In this document: positions 1 to 8,536 of the stretch, piece by piece
Layout: each line of letters starts with the position of its first letter
How positions within the stretch are numbered: position 1 is the stretch's first letter
NCBI GenBank assembly: GCA_002727275.1
Contig: PBWO01000011.1
Span: 1 to 15,407, forward strand
Direction of reading: 5' to 3'
DNA from: Methanobacteriota archaeon
GTDB lineage: Archaea; Thermoplasmatota; Poseidoniia; Poseidoniales; Thalassarchaeaceae
DNA: 15,407 bases
Notes under the pieces: model-generated
What the model was told of the DNA's origin: nothing
The model's database searches: none
Seen by the model: only the letters and a program-made list of their open reading frames with translations
Made by a program: the position numbers and the translations under genes

Positions 1-98
1 AGCACCGACCCGTCGCAAACCGAGAGCGTGCGCGTATCGGGTGCACGCTAGGCGGAAGACACCCGCTGATCTGGGTTCAAATCCCAGTGCCCCCACCA
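1..98 (+). tRNA. 3' part of an intron-containing tRNA, probably tRNA-Trp (CCA)
   Basis: The 3' half of a tRNA is clear: T-stem CTGGG (71-75), T-loop TTCAAAT (76-82), T-stem CCCAG (83-87), acceptor strand TGCCCCC (88-94), discriminator A (95) and encoded CCA (96-98). ACCCG (61-65) fits the 3' strand of the anticodon stem and CTGAT (66-70) the variable loop. No acceptor partner (GGGGGCA-like) occurs in 1-60, so the 5' half lies outside the window and 1-59 should be intron. A bulge-helix-bulge reading fits: GGAA (54-57) would be the central helix strand, GAC (58-60) the 3' bulge, and the 3' exon would begin at C60. GGAA would pair with loop bases 32-35 as UUCC, which gives the universal U33 and anticodon CCN. 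CCA (Trp) is the classic intron-bearing archaeal tRNA. A 7-bp hairpin (25-31 with 43-49) lies in the intron. The identity is inferred because the anticodon is not visible. Confidence 0.7.
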
Positions 99-168
99 AT
101 CGACTCTTGCGGACGCTTTGTATCCGAATGTGGTTGGGTTGAAAGACCAATGGCTTGTGAGACTAACG

Positions 169-2307
169 ATGCACTCCAATCCGGCAAAGGCCATACTGTG
201 CGTCATCATGTTGGTTTTTTGCACCGGTAGCCTAGCACTCCCCGAATATCGCCCCATCCACGATGACAAAGTCCAACTTATCAGAACTGGACAGCTTGAA
301 TCGGTTCCAATCCAAACTCCAGTATCTTGGTCAGATCAGGTCCCGTGGTGGGAGACGACTTCTTTGGATAAAGATAGGAACGGCATACATGACTCTCTGC
401 AATCTGCCAAAGGTCTTGTGAACGTCGGAATCTCATACTCTAGAGAGGTTACTGACCAGGATAGATCCAGATTGTCTCTCGCAGGCTATGAGATTCATGT
501 TGAATTACCAGTGGTCGATGCGGTGCTGATCGGTGCAATAGATGCGAACGAAGTGTATGAAATTGCACGATTCGATGGAGTAGTAATGGTAGAACGATAC
601 GGCTCGTTGGTATTCTATGGAGATATCCAGACTCCAGCTGTCAAGGCGAAGAACTCGACAGAATACTCCGTTGGGGCCTGGGACTTGGGAGTTAGTGGTT
701 ATGGAGTAAACATCGCGCTCACAGATACAGGAGTAGACAACGAACATCCCGGACTGGCAGGAAAGTTTGTAGCAGGGTATGATGCAGTATGCTACGTACA
801 TTCTGACCCACAATGTGTTCTATCAGGTGGGCGCGAGGACGACGGCTCATTCGACCCCGATGATGGTAATCAACACGGCACGGCCTGTATGGGGATGGCG
901 GCTGCGACCGGAATAGACGCAGACGGTTCTCAGTCCGAATTCTATGGCTCAGCTCCGAATGCATCTTTGATAGATGTTAGAATTGGAACAGATGTTGGAG
1001 CGGGACCATTTGAGAATTATCTGTTGGAGCAACAGTTCTACGAGTCTGCTATGAACGGACTACAGTGGATTATTGATCATAGCCAAGACGCCTGGCCGGG
1101 AGTCGACGAGGCCAATTATGGCATTGACATCATCTCACTTTCTTGGGGAATCACCAGTCACGAGAATGGTGGATCAGACGGCACAGACATGCACAGTCGA
1201 ATCCTCGACGAGGCAATGCTTGCCGGAGTCACAGTCTCAAACGCCGCAGGTAATGATGGCCCCGACAATGACGGTTTGTCCGGAATGAGCGCATCTTCGT
1301 TATCCATCACCGTGGCAGCTACTGATGATCTCAACACGGTCGATAGATCAGACGACACCATCGCATCCTATTCTTCGAGAGGGCCCAGACGTGACAACGG
1401 AGATTCGAATCCACTAGATGAATTAGTACCCGAGCTTAGCGCTCCGGGCACTAACATCATCCAAGCCGAAGGATGTGTCACAAGTGGAGGTTGCAACAAT
1501 TTCCTAGGGGGGGATGCCTCGGATAATACATACACTGGAAGAGGTAGCGGCACCTCATATGCTACGCCTGCTGTAACGGGAATCATCGCCCTTGTAATGG
1601 AGGCCAATGAGAATCTAACTCCTCTACAAATCAAGGAGGTTCTGAAGCAGACAGCCGAGAGGAGAGGGGAACCTAGTGCTCCTGATTTGGATCCCTACTG
1701 GAACCGCGACTTCGGCTGGGGTATGGTGGACGCTCTTGCTGCGGTGAAGCTAGCATTCCATCTGGCAGATATGGGCGACGAGGAATCAATTGATCCTTCT
1801 ATCCAGAATCACCTGCTTAACCTTACGGATTCTAACGGTACAATCGAAATCACAGGACATTCATGGGGTCAAGTGGGTAGTATAGATCGTGTAGAGTTTA
1901 GGATTGATGGAGGAGAATGGAGAGAGGCAACGTACTCTGCCGAGTTAGAGGAAATAGGCCCACTTACTCCTTTTTCATGGCATGTTATTCTGGACCCCTC
2001 AAAGATTGGTCAGGGCTCACATGTCATCGAAGTCAGGGCTGTCTCTGGAGAATCAGTATCGCTCCCGGTCGTTGTCACAGTGCACGGAATTTCAGAAACG
2101 TCTTCAGACTTCTCCGTCCCCCTTGCAGTAATCATCCTAGTTGCTGCGGTATTCGCCATCTGGGTTTCATCAGTAATTGTAGTAAGGATAAGAACAGATG
2201 GCGAGATTGAAGATTTTATCTCACGCTTCCGAGGCAGTAAATCAGTTGATTTCATGTCCGGAGGGGCAATAGATGCAGAACTTTTGGAAGAAGACGAGCA
2301 GAAATAG
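169..2307 (+). CDS. Secreted, membrane-anchored subtilisin-family (S8) serine protease
   Basis: Extracellular endopeptidase of the subtilase family, about 712 aa from the ATG at 169. This start gives a proper signal peptide (residues 1-24, hydrophobic core ILCVIMLVFCTGSLAL). In-frame TTG/GTG codons further upstream (118, 130, 139, 157) would only add an unrelated N-terminal extension. In order: signal peptide; an EF-hand-like calcium loop DKDRNGIHD (67-75); an I9-type prodomain-like stretch (about 90-150); and the catalytic domain with Asp186 (DTGVD), His236 (HGT), oxyanion Asn362 (AAGND) and Ser463 (GSGTSYATP). All triad residues are present. An Ig-like domain follows (about 590-645), then one membrane helix (about 650-673) and a charged cytoplasmic tail. 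The expected topology is protease outside, anchored at the C-terminus. No strong Shine-Dalgarno is seen. It follows the tRNA by about 70 nt and precedes an unrelated aminotransferase. A role in degrading external protein is inferred from the family. Confidence 0.92.
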   Translation: MHSNPAKAILCVIMLVFCTGSLALPEYRPIHDDKVQLIRTGQLESVPIQTPVSWSDQVPWWETTSLDKDRNGIHDSLQSAKGLVNVGISYSREVTDQDRSRLSLAGYEIHVELPVVDAVLIGAIDANEVYEIARFDGVVMVERYGSLVFYGDIQTPAVKAKNSTEYSVGAWDLGVSGYGVNIALTDTGVDNEHPGLAGKFVAGYDAVCYVHSDPQCVLSGGREDDGSFDPDDGNQHGTACMGMAAATGIDADGSQSEFYGSAPNASLIDVRIGTDVGAGPFENYLLEQQFYESAMNGLQWIIDHSQDAWPGVDEANYGIDIISLSWGITSHENGGSDGTDMHSRILDEAMLAGVTVSNAAGNDGPDNDGLSGMSASSLSITVAATDDLNTVDRSDDTIASYSSRGPRRDNGDSNPLDELVPELSAPGTNIIQAEGCVTSGGCNNFLGGDASDNTYTGRGSGTSYATPAVTGIIALVMEANENLTPLQIKEVLKQTAERRGEPSAPDLDPYWNRDFGWGMVDALAAVKLAFHLADMGDEESIDPSIQNHLLNLTDSNGTIEITGHSWGQVGSIDRVEFRIDGGEWREATYSAELEEIGPLTPFSWHVILDPSKIGQGSHVIEVRAVSGESVSLPVVVTVHGISETSSDFSVPLAVIILVAAVFAIWVSSVIVVRIRTDGEIEDFISRFRGSKSVDFMSGGAIDAELLEEDEQK

Positions 2308-2364
2308 CGAAATCGACAGATTCAGTGCGTTTTGTTCAAATCCTTGTGGACTCGTCCGCAGACC

Positions 2365-3513
2365 ATGGTGAGGTTCTCTGACAGAGCTAACAGCATCAGA
2401 CCTACTGGTGTCCGACGCATGTTCGATATGGCCGGAGACGACTCCATTCAGTTCGGTCTCGGCGAACCAGACTTCCAACCACCACCAGTAGCAATCGAAG
2501 CCTTCAGTAGGGCCATGGACGAGGGTAAGAACAAGTACACAACTACGGCCGGCCTACCTTCTCTCAGGGGTAAGATTGCAGAGATGTGGCACCATCTCGA
2601 CCCAAGTCTGGATGAGGAAAACGTCTGTATCACGATGAGCGGTACCAACGGTCTGCTAGACATCTTCCTCGCATTGGTCCAACCAGGGGACAACGTGATG
2701 CTCCCAGAGCCGTACTTCCCCCTTTATCCTCCTGATGTGGTAATCTGCGGGGGCGAACCCAATCTCTACCCTTGCACTTTCGAGAACGGTTTTGTGCCTA
2801 CTATTGAGGATCTGGAGTCTAGAGTGGATGAGAACACCGTCGCAATCCTCTACAACTTCCCCAGCAATCCGACCGGAGGCAATGTGACCGAAACCCAGAG
2901 GGACCAACTCGTCGATTTTGCGATAAGGCACGATCTATGGCTGATTACTGACGAGGTCTATGACAGAATCGTGTACGACACCCCTCACGTATCCTTCCTT
3001 GGGGCTGGCTATGACAAGGTGATAATGGTGCAGTCTTTTTCCAAGACCTTCGCTATGACAGGCTGGAGGATAGGATATCTCCTATCTCCTGATGACGATG
3101 CTATGGCCCAGTTGACGAAGATGCAATACTACGTTACAGCGTGCAGTAATGATGCCATGCAGCATGCCGTACTTGAGGCCTTAGAGAGTGCCCCCAACTA
3201 TCCTGAAGAGATGTGTGAGGAGTTCAAGGCCAGAAGGGACTTGATTTGCCAACGCCTTAATGCTATTCCAGGCGTTTCATGCCATGTCCCGACTGGGGCT
3301 TTCTACGTCTTCCCTAAGGTCGATGTTCCAGGAATGAATAGCGAGGAAATCGCGATGGCTTTGCTTGAAGGAGGTGTTCTATGTTCTCCTGGGACTGCAT
3401 TCGGAGAGATGGGAGAGGGTCACCTCCGATTCGCATATACAATCGGTAGAGAAGACATAGACAGAGGGATGGATAGAGTGGAAACGGTCTTGAGAGAACT
3501 TAGGGGAGATTAA
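2365..3513 (+). CDS. PLP-dependent class I/II aminotransferase (aspartate aminotransferase family)
   Basis: Cytosolic transaminase of fold-type I, 382 aa, a normal length for the family. I chose the ATG at 2365, giving MVRFSDRANSIRPTGVRRMF. An upstream TTG at 2332 would add 11 residues not typical of the family. Visible family residues are Asn168 in NFPSNPTGG, Asp196 and Tyr199 in TDEVYDRIV (contacts to the PLP ring), Lys227 in SFSKTFAMTGWRIGY (Schiff-base lysine) and Arg355 in HLRFAYT (substrate carboxylate). It likely moves amino groups between an amino acid and a 2-oxo acid. The exact substrate (aspartate, alanine or aromatic) cannot be read from these motifs. The gene sits 57 nt after the protease with no evident Shine-Dalgarno or hairpin between. 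It is followed 3 nt later by a small membrane protein, so those two are probably co-transcribed. Confidence 0.9.
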   Translation: MVRFSDRANSIRPTGVRRMFDMAGDDSIQFGLGEPDFQPPPVAIEAFSRAMDEGKNKYTTTAGLPSLRGKIAEMWHHLDPSLDEENVCITMSGTNGLLDIFLALVQPGDNVMLPEPYFPLYPPDVVICGGEPNLYPCTFENGFVPTIEDLESRVDENTVAILYNFPSNPTGGNVTETQRDQLVDFAIRHDLWLITDEVYDRIVYDTPHVSFLGAGYDKVIMVQSFSKTFAMTGWRIGYLLSPDDDAMAQLTKMQYYVTACSNDAMQHAVLEALESAPNYPEEMCEEFKARRDLICQRLNAIPGVSCHVPTGAFYVFPKVDVPGMNSEEIAMALLEGGVLCSPGTAFGEMGEGHLRFAYTIGREDIDRGMDRVETVLRELRGD

Positions 3514-3516
3514 CTG

Positions 3517-3732
3517 GTGTCTCCCGTTTTGTCATTAGGGATCTTTATTCTAGCGCTAATGGTTTCTACTGAGGCATCAAAAAGAGACCCGAACAAAATC
3601 GCAGGGGCTGTCTTTCTGGTCTCGCTAGCCTACCTTGGCCTCTACGGGCCATCAGCCCTAGGATTTGGATTGAGCATTGGATCTGGTTGGGCACTATTGA
3701 ATCAAACAACCTTGCGTATGTTCCCAGAGTAA
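3517..3732 (+). CDS. Small hydrophobic membrane protein, function unknown
   Basis: A 71-aa protein with a GTG start. A GGGGAGAT stretch lies about 7 nt upstream, inside the end of the aminotransferase gene, and is a plausible ribosome binding site. Three hydrophobic segments are visible: one at the N-terminus (about 3-17), one at about 28-45 (AGAVFLVSLAYLGLYG) and a short glycine-rich one at about 47-60. Two or three membrane passes are therefore possible. The charged loop between the first two is EASKRDPNK. I do not recognise a family. The 3-nt gap to the aminotransferase suggests co-transcription. The stop codon (3730-3732) directly abuts the stop codon of the convergent gene on the other strand. 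The tight spacing, good start signal and uninterrupted frame argue that it is real. Confidence 0.65.
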   Translation: MSPVLSLGIFILALMVSTEASKRDPNKIAGAVFLVSLAYLGLYGPSALGFGLSIGSGWALLNQTTLRMFPE

Positions 3733-4824
3733 TCAATCATCAAATAAGTAAGGTAGATCAATCATCCTACTACCTTCCTCTGGATTATCTTCCTGTTTCA
3801 GTTGTTCATCAGGCTCAGAAGATTCGAAGTCAAAGTCTAATTCCTCTTCCGAATTAGTTCCAGGGGCCTCAATAAGATCCATCTGTAGGTTCTCCAATAA
3901 GCTGTCCTGCCCCTTCATCCAGTCGGGCATATCGTTGGAGCCACCTAGAACTGAGAGAGTAGTAAATGTCGCCATTGGCAGCACAGAGATAGCAACCAGG
4001 AAGTCTATTACTGCCGTTTCAGGCACTGCAGCATCTGGGAAAATCACATTCAGGACGATAGCCTCTAACTGAACCTCGTTCCATTGGTCTATATCGACAT
4101 CAAGCCAATTCAATGATGCCGCCAAGAATGTCCTAGCGATAAACCAGAAAAGCAGAATCGGCAGGACCCAAGAAAATCGCGAAATCTTCCATAGAACGCT
4201 TCTGAACATTGCCGCGTATCCTACTAGCCAGTTCGAAATTGCAGGTTGAATTCTGACTGCCATCCACAGCGCAATCATATATCCTGCCATCCCTAACTCA
4301 AATGATCTTTCAGACTTAACAACATGTTCGGGAACTCCTTCCATAATTAGCAAGGGAGTTGCAATCAGTATAACTTGCATCGGAACTGCAAGCAGTTGGA
4401 GGCCACCATGGACTGATATTAAGTCAAAACCATCTACGCTGATCTTTCTGTTTACCAGCCCTGCAACTTTTCCATAGGGGCTACCCTGAAGAGACATCCT
4501 AGCCCTATCTATCAGCTCAGGATCGCCTTTCCTGCGATTTAGTCCAAGCACAGCGCCCCATCCTCCTCTGTTTACTACTTTCAAAGGCCTGTAGCCACCG
4601 AAAACCATCGCTAATAATAGTGAGACAATACCATAGATAAGTCCTGCAACAACAATCCAGTAAATTAACTCGGTCCTCACTGCGATTGTGAAATTTTGCT
4701 CATCAACATCGAGCAAATAAGTTAGGGAGAAACCAACGATTGGCACCAACGTGACTTGCAGAACTACCACGGTGTACAATACCACTTTTTGATATAGGTC
4801 CCCGGCCTTCACGAGGCAACGCAA
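3733..4824 (-). CDS. Polytopic membrane protein with acidic C-terminal tail, function unknown
   Basis: About 363 aa on the minus strand. The start is uncertain: TTG at 4824 or GTG at 4812, four codons in. There are about six hydrophobic segments: residues 14-38, 49-72, 140-160, 172-190, 220-240 and 275-297. Between segments 2 and 3 lies a basic loop of about 65 residues (LNRRKGDPELIDRARM). The last 55 residues are strongly acidic (SEEELDFDFESSEPDEQ), hydrophilic and probably cytoplasmic. I see no catalytic or transporter motif and do not assign a family. The overall plan (helices plus soluble loop plus acidic tail) loosely resembles uncharacterised Yip1-like or DUF membrane proteins, but this is only a resemblance. 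It faces the giant surface protein gene divergently across a 144-nt gap and converges on the small membrane protein gene with no spacer. Confidence 0.7.
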   Translation of the reverse strand: MRCLVKAGDLYQKVVLYTVVVLQVTLVPIVGFSLTYLLDVDEQNFTIAVRTELIYWIVVAGLIYGIVSLLLAMVFGGYRPLKVVNRGGWGAVLGLNRRKGDPELIDRARMSLQGSPYGKVAGLVNRKISVDGFDLISVHGGLQLLAVPMQVILIATPLLIMEGVPEHVVKSERSFELGMAGYMIALWMAVRIQPAISNWLVGYAAMFRSVLWKISRFSWVLPILLFWFIARTFLAASLNWLDVDIDQWNEVQLEAIVLNVIFPDAAVPETAVIDFLVAISVLPMATFTTLSVLGGSNDMPDWMKGQDSLLENLQMDLIEAPGTNSEEELDFDFESSEPDEQLKQEDNPEEGSRMIDLPYLFDD

Positions 4825-4968
4825 TGAATTCCCAACATAAGCCCTTCAGAAGTATTGTAGTCTCTAAGCGCGATTCGCATTCCTATGCATTCTCACCGAA
4901 TTCGCCCTTCGGGCGACGAACGCAGTTAGAGAACCTTCATACACGGTTCGAGGGACGACGAGTATAGC
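4825..4968. promoter_or_regulatory. Divergent intergenic region with a 3-nt-loop hairpin
   Basis: This 144-nt gap separates two divergent genes, so both promoters should lie in it. The clearest structure is a perfect 6-bp hairpin, TCGCCC (4902-4907), loop TTC, GGGCGA (4911-4916), about 53 nt before the ATG at 4969. No convincing TATA box was found for either direction. GAGGGA at about 4950-4955 is a weak ribosome-binding candidate for the plus-strand gene. The hairpin cannot be the terminator of either flanking gene, since both are transcribed away from it. Confidence 0.4.
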
Positions 4969-7900
4969 ATGCGCGTCCTAACCCCGATACTTCTCGTGTC
5001 ACTAATGCTGGCTATGCTAATCTCCCCTATGGCTACCGACTCTCTATACGAGCCAGATGCAGATACCCGGGCTGTAACTCCAAAGTCTCTCATTGACTTT
5101 GAGGTAACTTCGATTGTAGTAGGAGACTCATCCACTCCTTCTCAGACTTGGACACAACCAGACAATAGCTCAGCAGAGTATGTGCTTAGGGGTGAATCAA
5201 TTCCTGTTACTATGACATTCACTCAAGCAGGGACTTCTAGCCAGCCCGCCTATGCAGAAGGCTGGATGCAAGTTTGGCACCCGATTGGATTCCTAGTCGA
5301 GGAGCATTACGTCAACATGACTCTATCTGGACAGCAATCGACAACCCAGACATTCTACTGGACTCCTGCGTCGGCACACAGCGCAATCGATGACTATGGC
5401 TATCTTTATGGCGGGATTATTCTGAAGGGGACGATTGACGGAGGCCTCGCTGACGATAATGAGGAGAATAACGAACTCGAGAGACATATGCCGGTGGCAG
5501 TATGGAGTGACGAGATGGAAAATGGATTCTGTGGCGATGTCGATGGTGACAACGTAATTGATTGCCCGAACATGCTGAGTGCAAATGAACCCACTTGGGC
5601 TGGTGCTGGATATGATGACGACGGAACCCTTTCTTCAGATCCCGATTACTATGGCCATTGGCGAATGGATGACGATTCTAGCAGCGTTGGAGAGTATCAT
5701 TGGAGAGTCTCAAGGCCTGGCTCAGACTACGCGAGCAACAGGCACGACAGATTGTGGTGGGGGGGGTTCACGCCGTTCGATAACTGCGATGACCCTGGTC
5801 ACGGCCTGAAGTACGGAACTCTTGACACTGCTGTTTCAGCATTATATGGCAACAACTTCTGTAAGATACGAATTAGGTCATTCGACTTTATCTCAATGCA
5901 TCTGGTTACTCATGCATGGGGGGAGATGGCAGCCGGAGATGATTTCAGAATAGAGACCGATTCGGGTGGCTTGCTGACCTACTACGATTACTCGGCTCAG
6001 AATATCTCTAAGAATCAAGGAGATTGGACTCAGTTGATATGGAATATGACTGATATCCATCCTAATGCAGACTATTCGTTTTCATTCAAATTCGACTCAA
6101 ACAGTTCACTCGCCAATCAAGGAATTCACTTGGATAATTTCCTTCTGTTCGGTTTTGAGAAGGTAGCAGAATACACCTTGGACGTTGATTGCAATGATCC
6201 TTTGCCAAATGCATACCTAACTGTTCCCGACGACCCAATTCCGCCCTCTCTATATTGCAAAATCAAAAACAATGGATATGTTGACATTACGCTACGTCTC
6301 TATACTGAAGTTTCCAATGATACATGGATGAATGGGTATCCGCTGAGAATTGATTCTAACAACATGTTCGATCATGATAACTATGTTGTCAGTGAAGTCA
6401 TTGGTGCTTTGGAGACAATGGACACTTGGTTCAATCTGAGTATTCCCGAAGGCGCGAGCGTTCAAGAGATAGATTGGCATGTTTGGATTAACGACGGTAC
6501 GACAAATCTCTCCAAGGTTTTCTTCGAGTTGCCCGTTTCTGTAATTGCAGCATATTCGGCAACTCTGGATCAGAAAACATTGGATAATCCAGCAGCCACA
6601 CTCTATCCTGGAGGTTCCGGAGATGTCGCAATGCTCCTGAAGAATACCGGGAATCAGATTGCAACATGGAATTTAGGTGCCACCTTTGGTGATAATCGAT
6701 GGAAGGCTGAGAACCTAGAATGGCTCGATGAGAATGGAGATACTATCACCAGTCTGGCCATGAATATAACCGACGAATTCGAACTTACTGTCAGAGTTAC
6801 AGTTCCAGAAGATATACCTCCTGGAACTTACCCAATCACGCTACTAGCGAATGGGAGAGCACCCGCTAATTTCATTGCAGATTGGACCATCTACATTGAG
6901 GTGCCCGTGCTACACGATTTAGTTATCGAGCCCACAGTTAGCTCAATCATTGCCCCGGCCGATGGGATACAACGATTCATTGAGATTCGCATGGTGAATA
7001 ACGGTAATTCCGAGGAGGCGTTTGATTTGTCCTTACTGGTGGATTGGAAACTGGGAGTCTCCCTAAACACTGACCAAACTTTGGGAATCGATCCTTTCGG
7101 AGGAGATACCACTGTATTCCTACAATTCCCGATGCCCTATGGGATTGCAAATGAGACTTACGAGATTTTTGTTATTGCCTCAAGCCAGGACGACCCAGAA
7201 ACCGAGGTCGACGAATCCGATGGCTACCAAACTAGCGTTAGAATCTTACTTACTGTACCAGTGACTAATCTAGTAGAAGTTGAAGATTTGGATCTTACTG
7301 AGGAGGTATTCAGAGGCGGAGAGGATGCTAGAACAGTCAATTGGGAGATATGGAACAATGGCAATGTGAATGACGCGTTCTACATTAGTTTTGATACCAG
7401 CCACCCGGATGTATTTGTTCATGCAACAGGACTATCCGAAGGAAAGACGACATATGTCCCTCCTGGCTCTTCAGTCAATCTAACGATTAGATATTCATTT
7501 GACTATACTGCCAATGGCGAACGTGAAATAGAACTGATAGCCTCTAGTGTAGAGGCTGAGAATCTTGGTAATTCTGTCAGTGGAAGCGGAATAGCAGAAT
7601 TCCAAGTCGGAGCTCAAGGCTTCTTCCAGATTCTACCTCCTGCTGAATTGATCATTACAGAGGGAGATGACGACTACATGTTACAATTTACTGTGGTAAA
7701 TTTATTCCCAGAGGACCAGTTACTTAGCGCCGACGTCAATCGTAATTCCGAGTTATTCTTCAACATCATCGACGCTCGAGTTGATGCCGGAGACCGAGAT
7801 TTCATTCTATTGGCAAACCAATCAAGGCTTATCACCGTCTACCTAGAAGTCTCTGATGCTAACTTGGACAATCTGCTTAACAACTCAATGACATTCGATT

Positions 7901-8457
7901 TGGTACTCGAAGTGGATGGCGATCGTGATAAAGTTTCAATGGCTGGAACCGTGACTTTGGTTAAGCCTGTACCAGTCGACACCGGCCCAGATGTCGAGGA
8001 GACCGCTTGGTGGGCCACCAACATAATTTTCTTGTTGATTGGAGTCGGCGTTGTTCTGGCAGTTATCGTAGCCTCTGTTCGTATCTTCAGGAGTGCATCA
8101 GCTCCGATGGAAGAGGTCTCATCACTGGCAGATTACGAGATGACTGTTGATGGAAGCGGCTGGGACGATTCATCGGGAATCCCTCAAGCACCTTCTCTTC
8201 CTTCGGACGACGAGGTCGCCAATTCAATGTACGGTGGGGCAAAGGAGATCTTTGAGCAGCCTCCTGAGATGCCATCTCCAACCCCTCCTCCTATGCCCGA
8301 GCCATCAGAGCCCGAGCCGGAGTCCGAGGAACCACCTGCTTCTGAACTACCGCCAGGTGTCCCTCCTATTCCAGAAGAGGGCCTACCTGAGGGCTGGACA
8401 GTAGATCAATGGATTCACTATGGGCAGCGATGGCTCGACCAACAAAACCGAGAATAA
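4969..8457 (+). CDS. Giant cell-surface protein with Ig-like/CARDB-type repeats and C-terminal membrane anchor
   Basis: A 1162-aa exported protein. A signal peptide covers residues 1-22 (LLVSLMLAMLISPMA core). Residues 40-175 look like a CARDB/Ig-type adhesive domain ending in DDNEENNELERH. A jelly-roll-like region follows (about 178-395), opening with a Cys-flanked calcium loop, CGDVDGDNVIDC (188-199), and rich in Asp, Trp and Tyr, as in carbohydrate- or protein-binding domains of secreted enzymes. About four NEW3/NPCBM-associated-like beta domains then occupy about 540-1010. Their recurring cores are KNTGNQIATW, VNNGNSEEAF, WNNGNVNDAF and VVNLFPEDQ. One membrane helix lies at about 1018-1041. 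The roughly 120-residue cytoplasmic tail is proline- and glutamate-rich and ends in EGWTVDQWIHYGQRWLDQ. Many N-X-S/T sequons suggest glycosylation. I see no protease or glycosidase active site, so adhesion, envelope structure or substrate binding is the likely role. It appears monocistronic. Confidence 0.85.
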   Translation: MRVLTPILLVSLMLAMLISPMATDSLYEPDADTRAVTPKSLIDFEVTSIVVGDSSTPSQTWTQPDNSSAEYVLRGESIPVTMTFTQAGTSSQPAYAEGWMQVWHPIGFLVEEHYVNMTLSGQQSTTQTFYWTPASAHSAIDDYGYLYGGIILKGTIDGGLADDNEENNELERHMPVAVWSDEMENGFCGDVDGDNVIDCPNMLSANEPTWAGAGYDDDGTLSSDPDYYGHWRMDDDSSSVGEYHWRVSRPGSDYASNRHDRLWWGGFTPFDNCDDPGHGLKYGTLDTAVSALYGNNFCKIRIRSFDFISMHLVTHAWGEMAAGDDFRIETDSGGLLTYYDYSAQNISKNQGDWTQLIWNMTDIHPNADYSFSFKFDSNSSLANQGIHLDNFLLFGFEKVAEYTLDVDCNDPLPNAYLTVPDDPIPPSLYCKIKNNGYVDITLRLYTEVSNDTWMNGYPLRIDSNNMFDHDNYVVSEVIGALETMDTWFNLSIPEGASVQEIDWHVWINDGTTNLSKVFFELPVSVIAAYSATLDQKTLDNPAATLYPGGSGDVAMLLKNTGNQIATWNLGATFGDNRWKAENLEWLDENGDTITSLAMNITDEFELTVRVTVPEDIPPGTYPITLLANGRAPANFIADWTIYIEVPVLHDLVIEPTVSSIIAPADGIQRFIEIRMVNNGNSEEAFDLSLLVDWKLGVSLNTDQTLGIDPFGGDTTVFLQFPMPYGIANETYEIFVIASSQDDPETEVDESDGYQTSVRILLTVPVTNLVEVEDLDLTEEVFRGGEDARTVNWEIWNNGNVNDAFYISFDTSHPDVFVHATGLSEGKTTYVPPGSSVNLTIRYSFDYTANGEREIELIASSVEAENLGNSVSGSGIAEFQVGAQGFFQILPPAELIITEGDDDYMLQFTVVNLFPEDQLLSADVNRNSELFFNIIDARVDAGDRDFILLANQSRLITVYLEVSDANLDNLLNNSMTFDLVLEVDGDRDKVSMAGTVTLVKPVPVDTGPDVEETAWWATNIIFLLIGVGVVLAVIVASVRIFRSASAPMEEVSSLADYEMTVDGSGWDDSSGIPQAPSLPSDDEVANSMYGGAKEIFEQPPEMPSPTPPPMPEPSEPEPESEEPPASELPPGVPPIPEEGLPEGWTVDQWIHYGQRWLDQQNRE

Positions 8458-8490
8458 CGCTTCAAACTCATCTCATGCCATGTGCGAGGC

Positions 8491-8536
8491 CTTATGACCC
8501 CCCCTTGAGTCGCCGAATTCCGGAGCGTGATTTCCA
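8491..8536 (+). promoter_or_regulatory. Candidate TATA element and Shine-Dalgarno for the thermosome gene
   Basis: CTTATGA (8491-8497) lies about 40 nt before the GTG start and is the best TATA-like element in the 79-nt gap. GGAGCGTGAT (8522-8531) resembles the anti-16S consensus GGAGGTGAT with one altered position. It ends 5 nt before GTG 8537, which supports that start. The TATA assignment is weak; the ribosome binding site is more secure. Confidence 0.45.

Noticed and set aside
118..168. N-terminal extension of the protease from TTG 118
   Set aside because: It would place 17 polar residues before a good signal peptide; ATG 169 gives a conventional signal sequence.
505..964. Minus-strand open frames of 80-100 codons under the protease gene
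   Set aside because: They are antisense shadows of a gene with a full catalytic triad, without a start signal or recognisable protein features.
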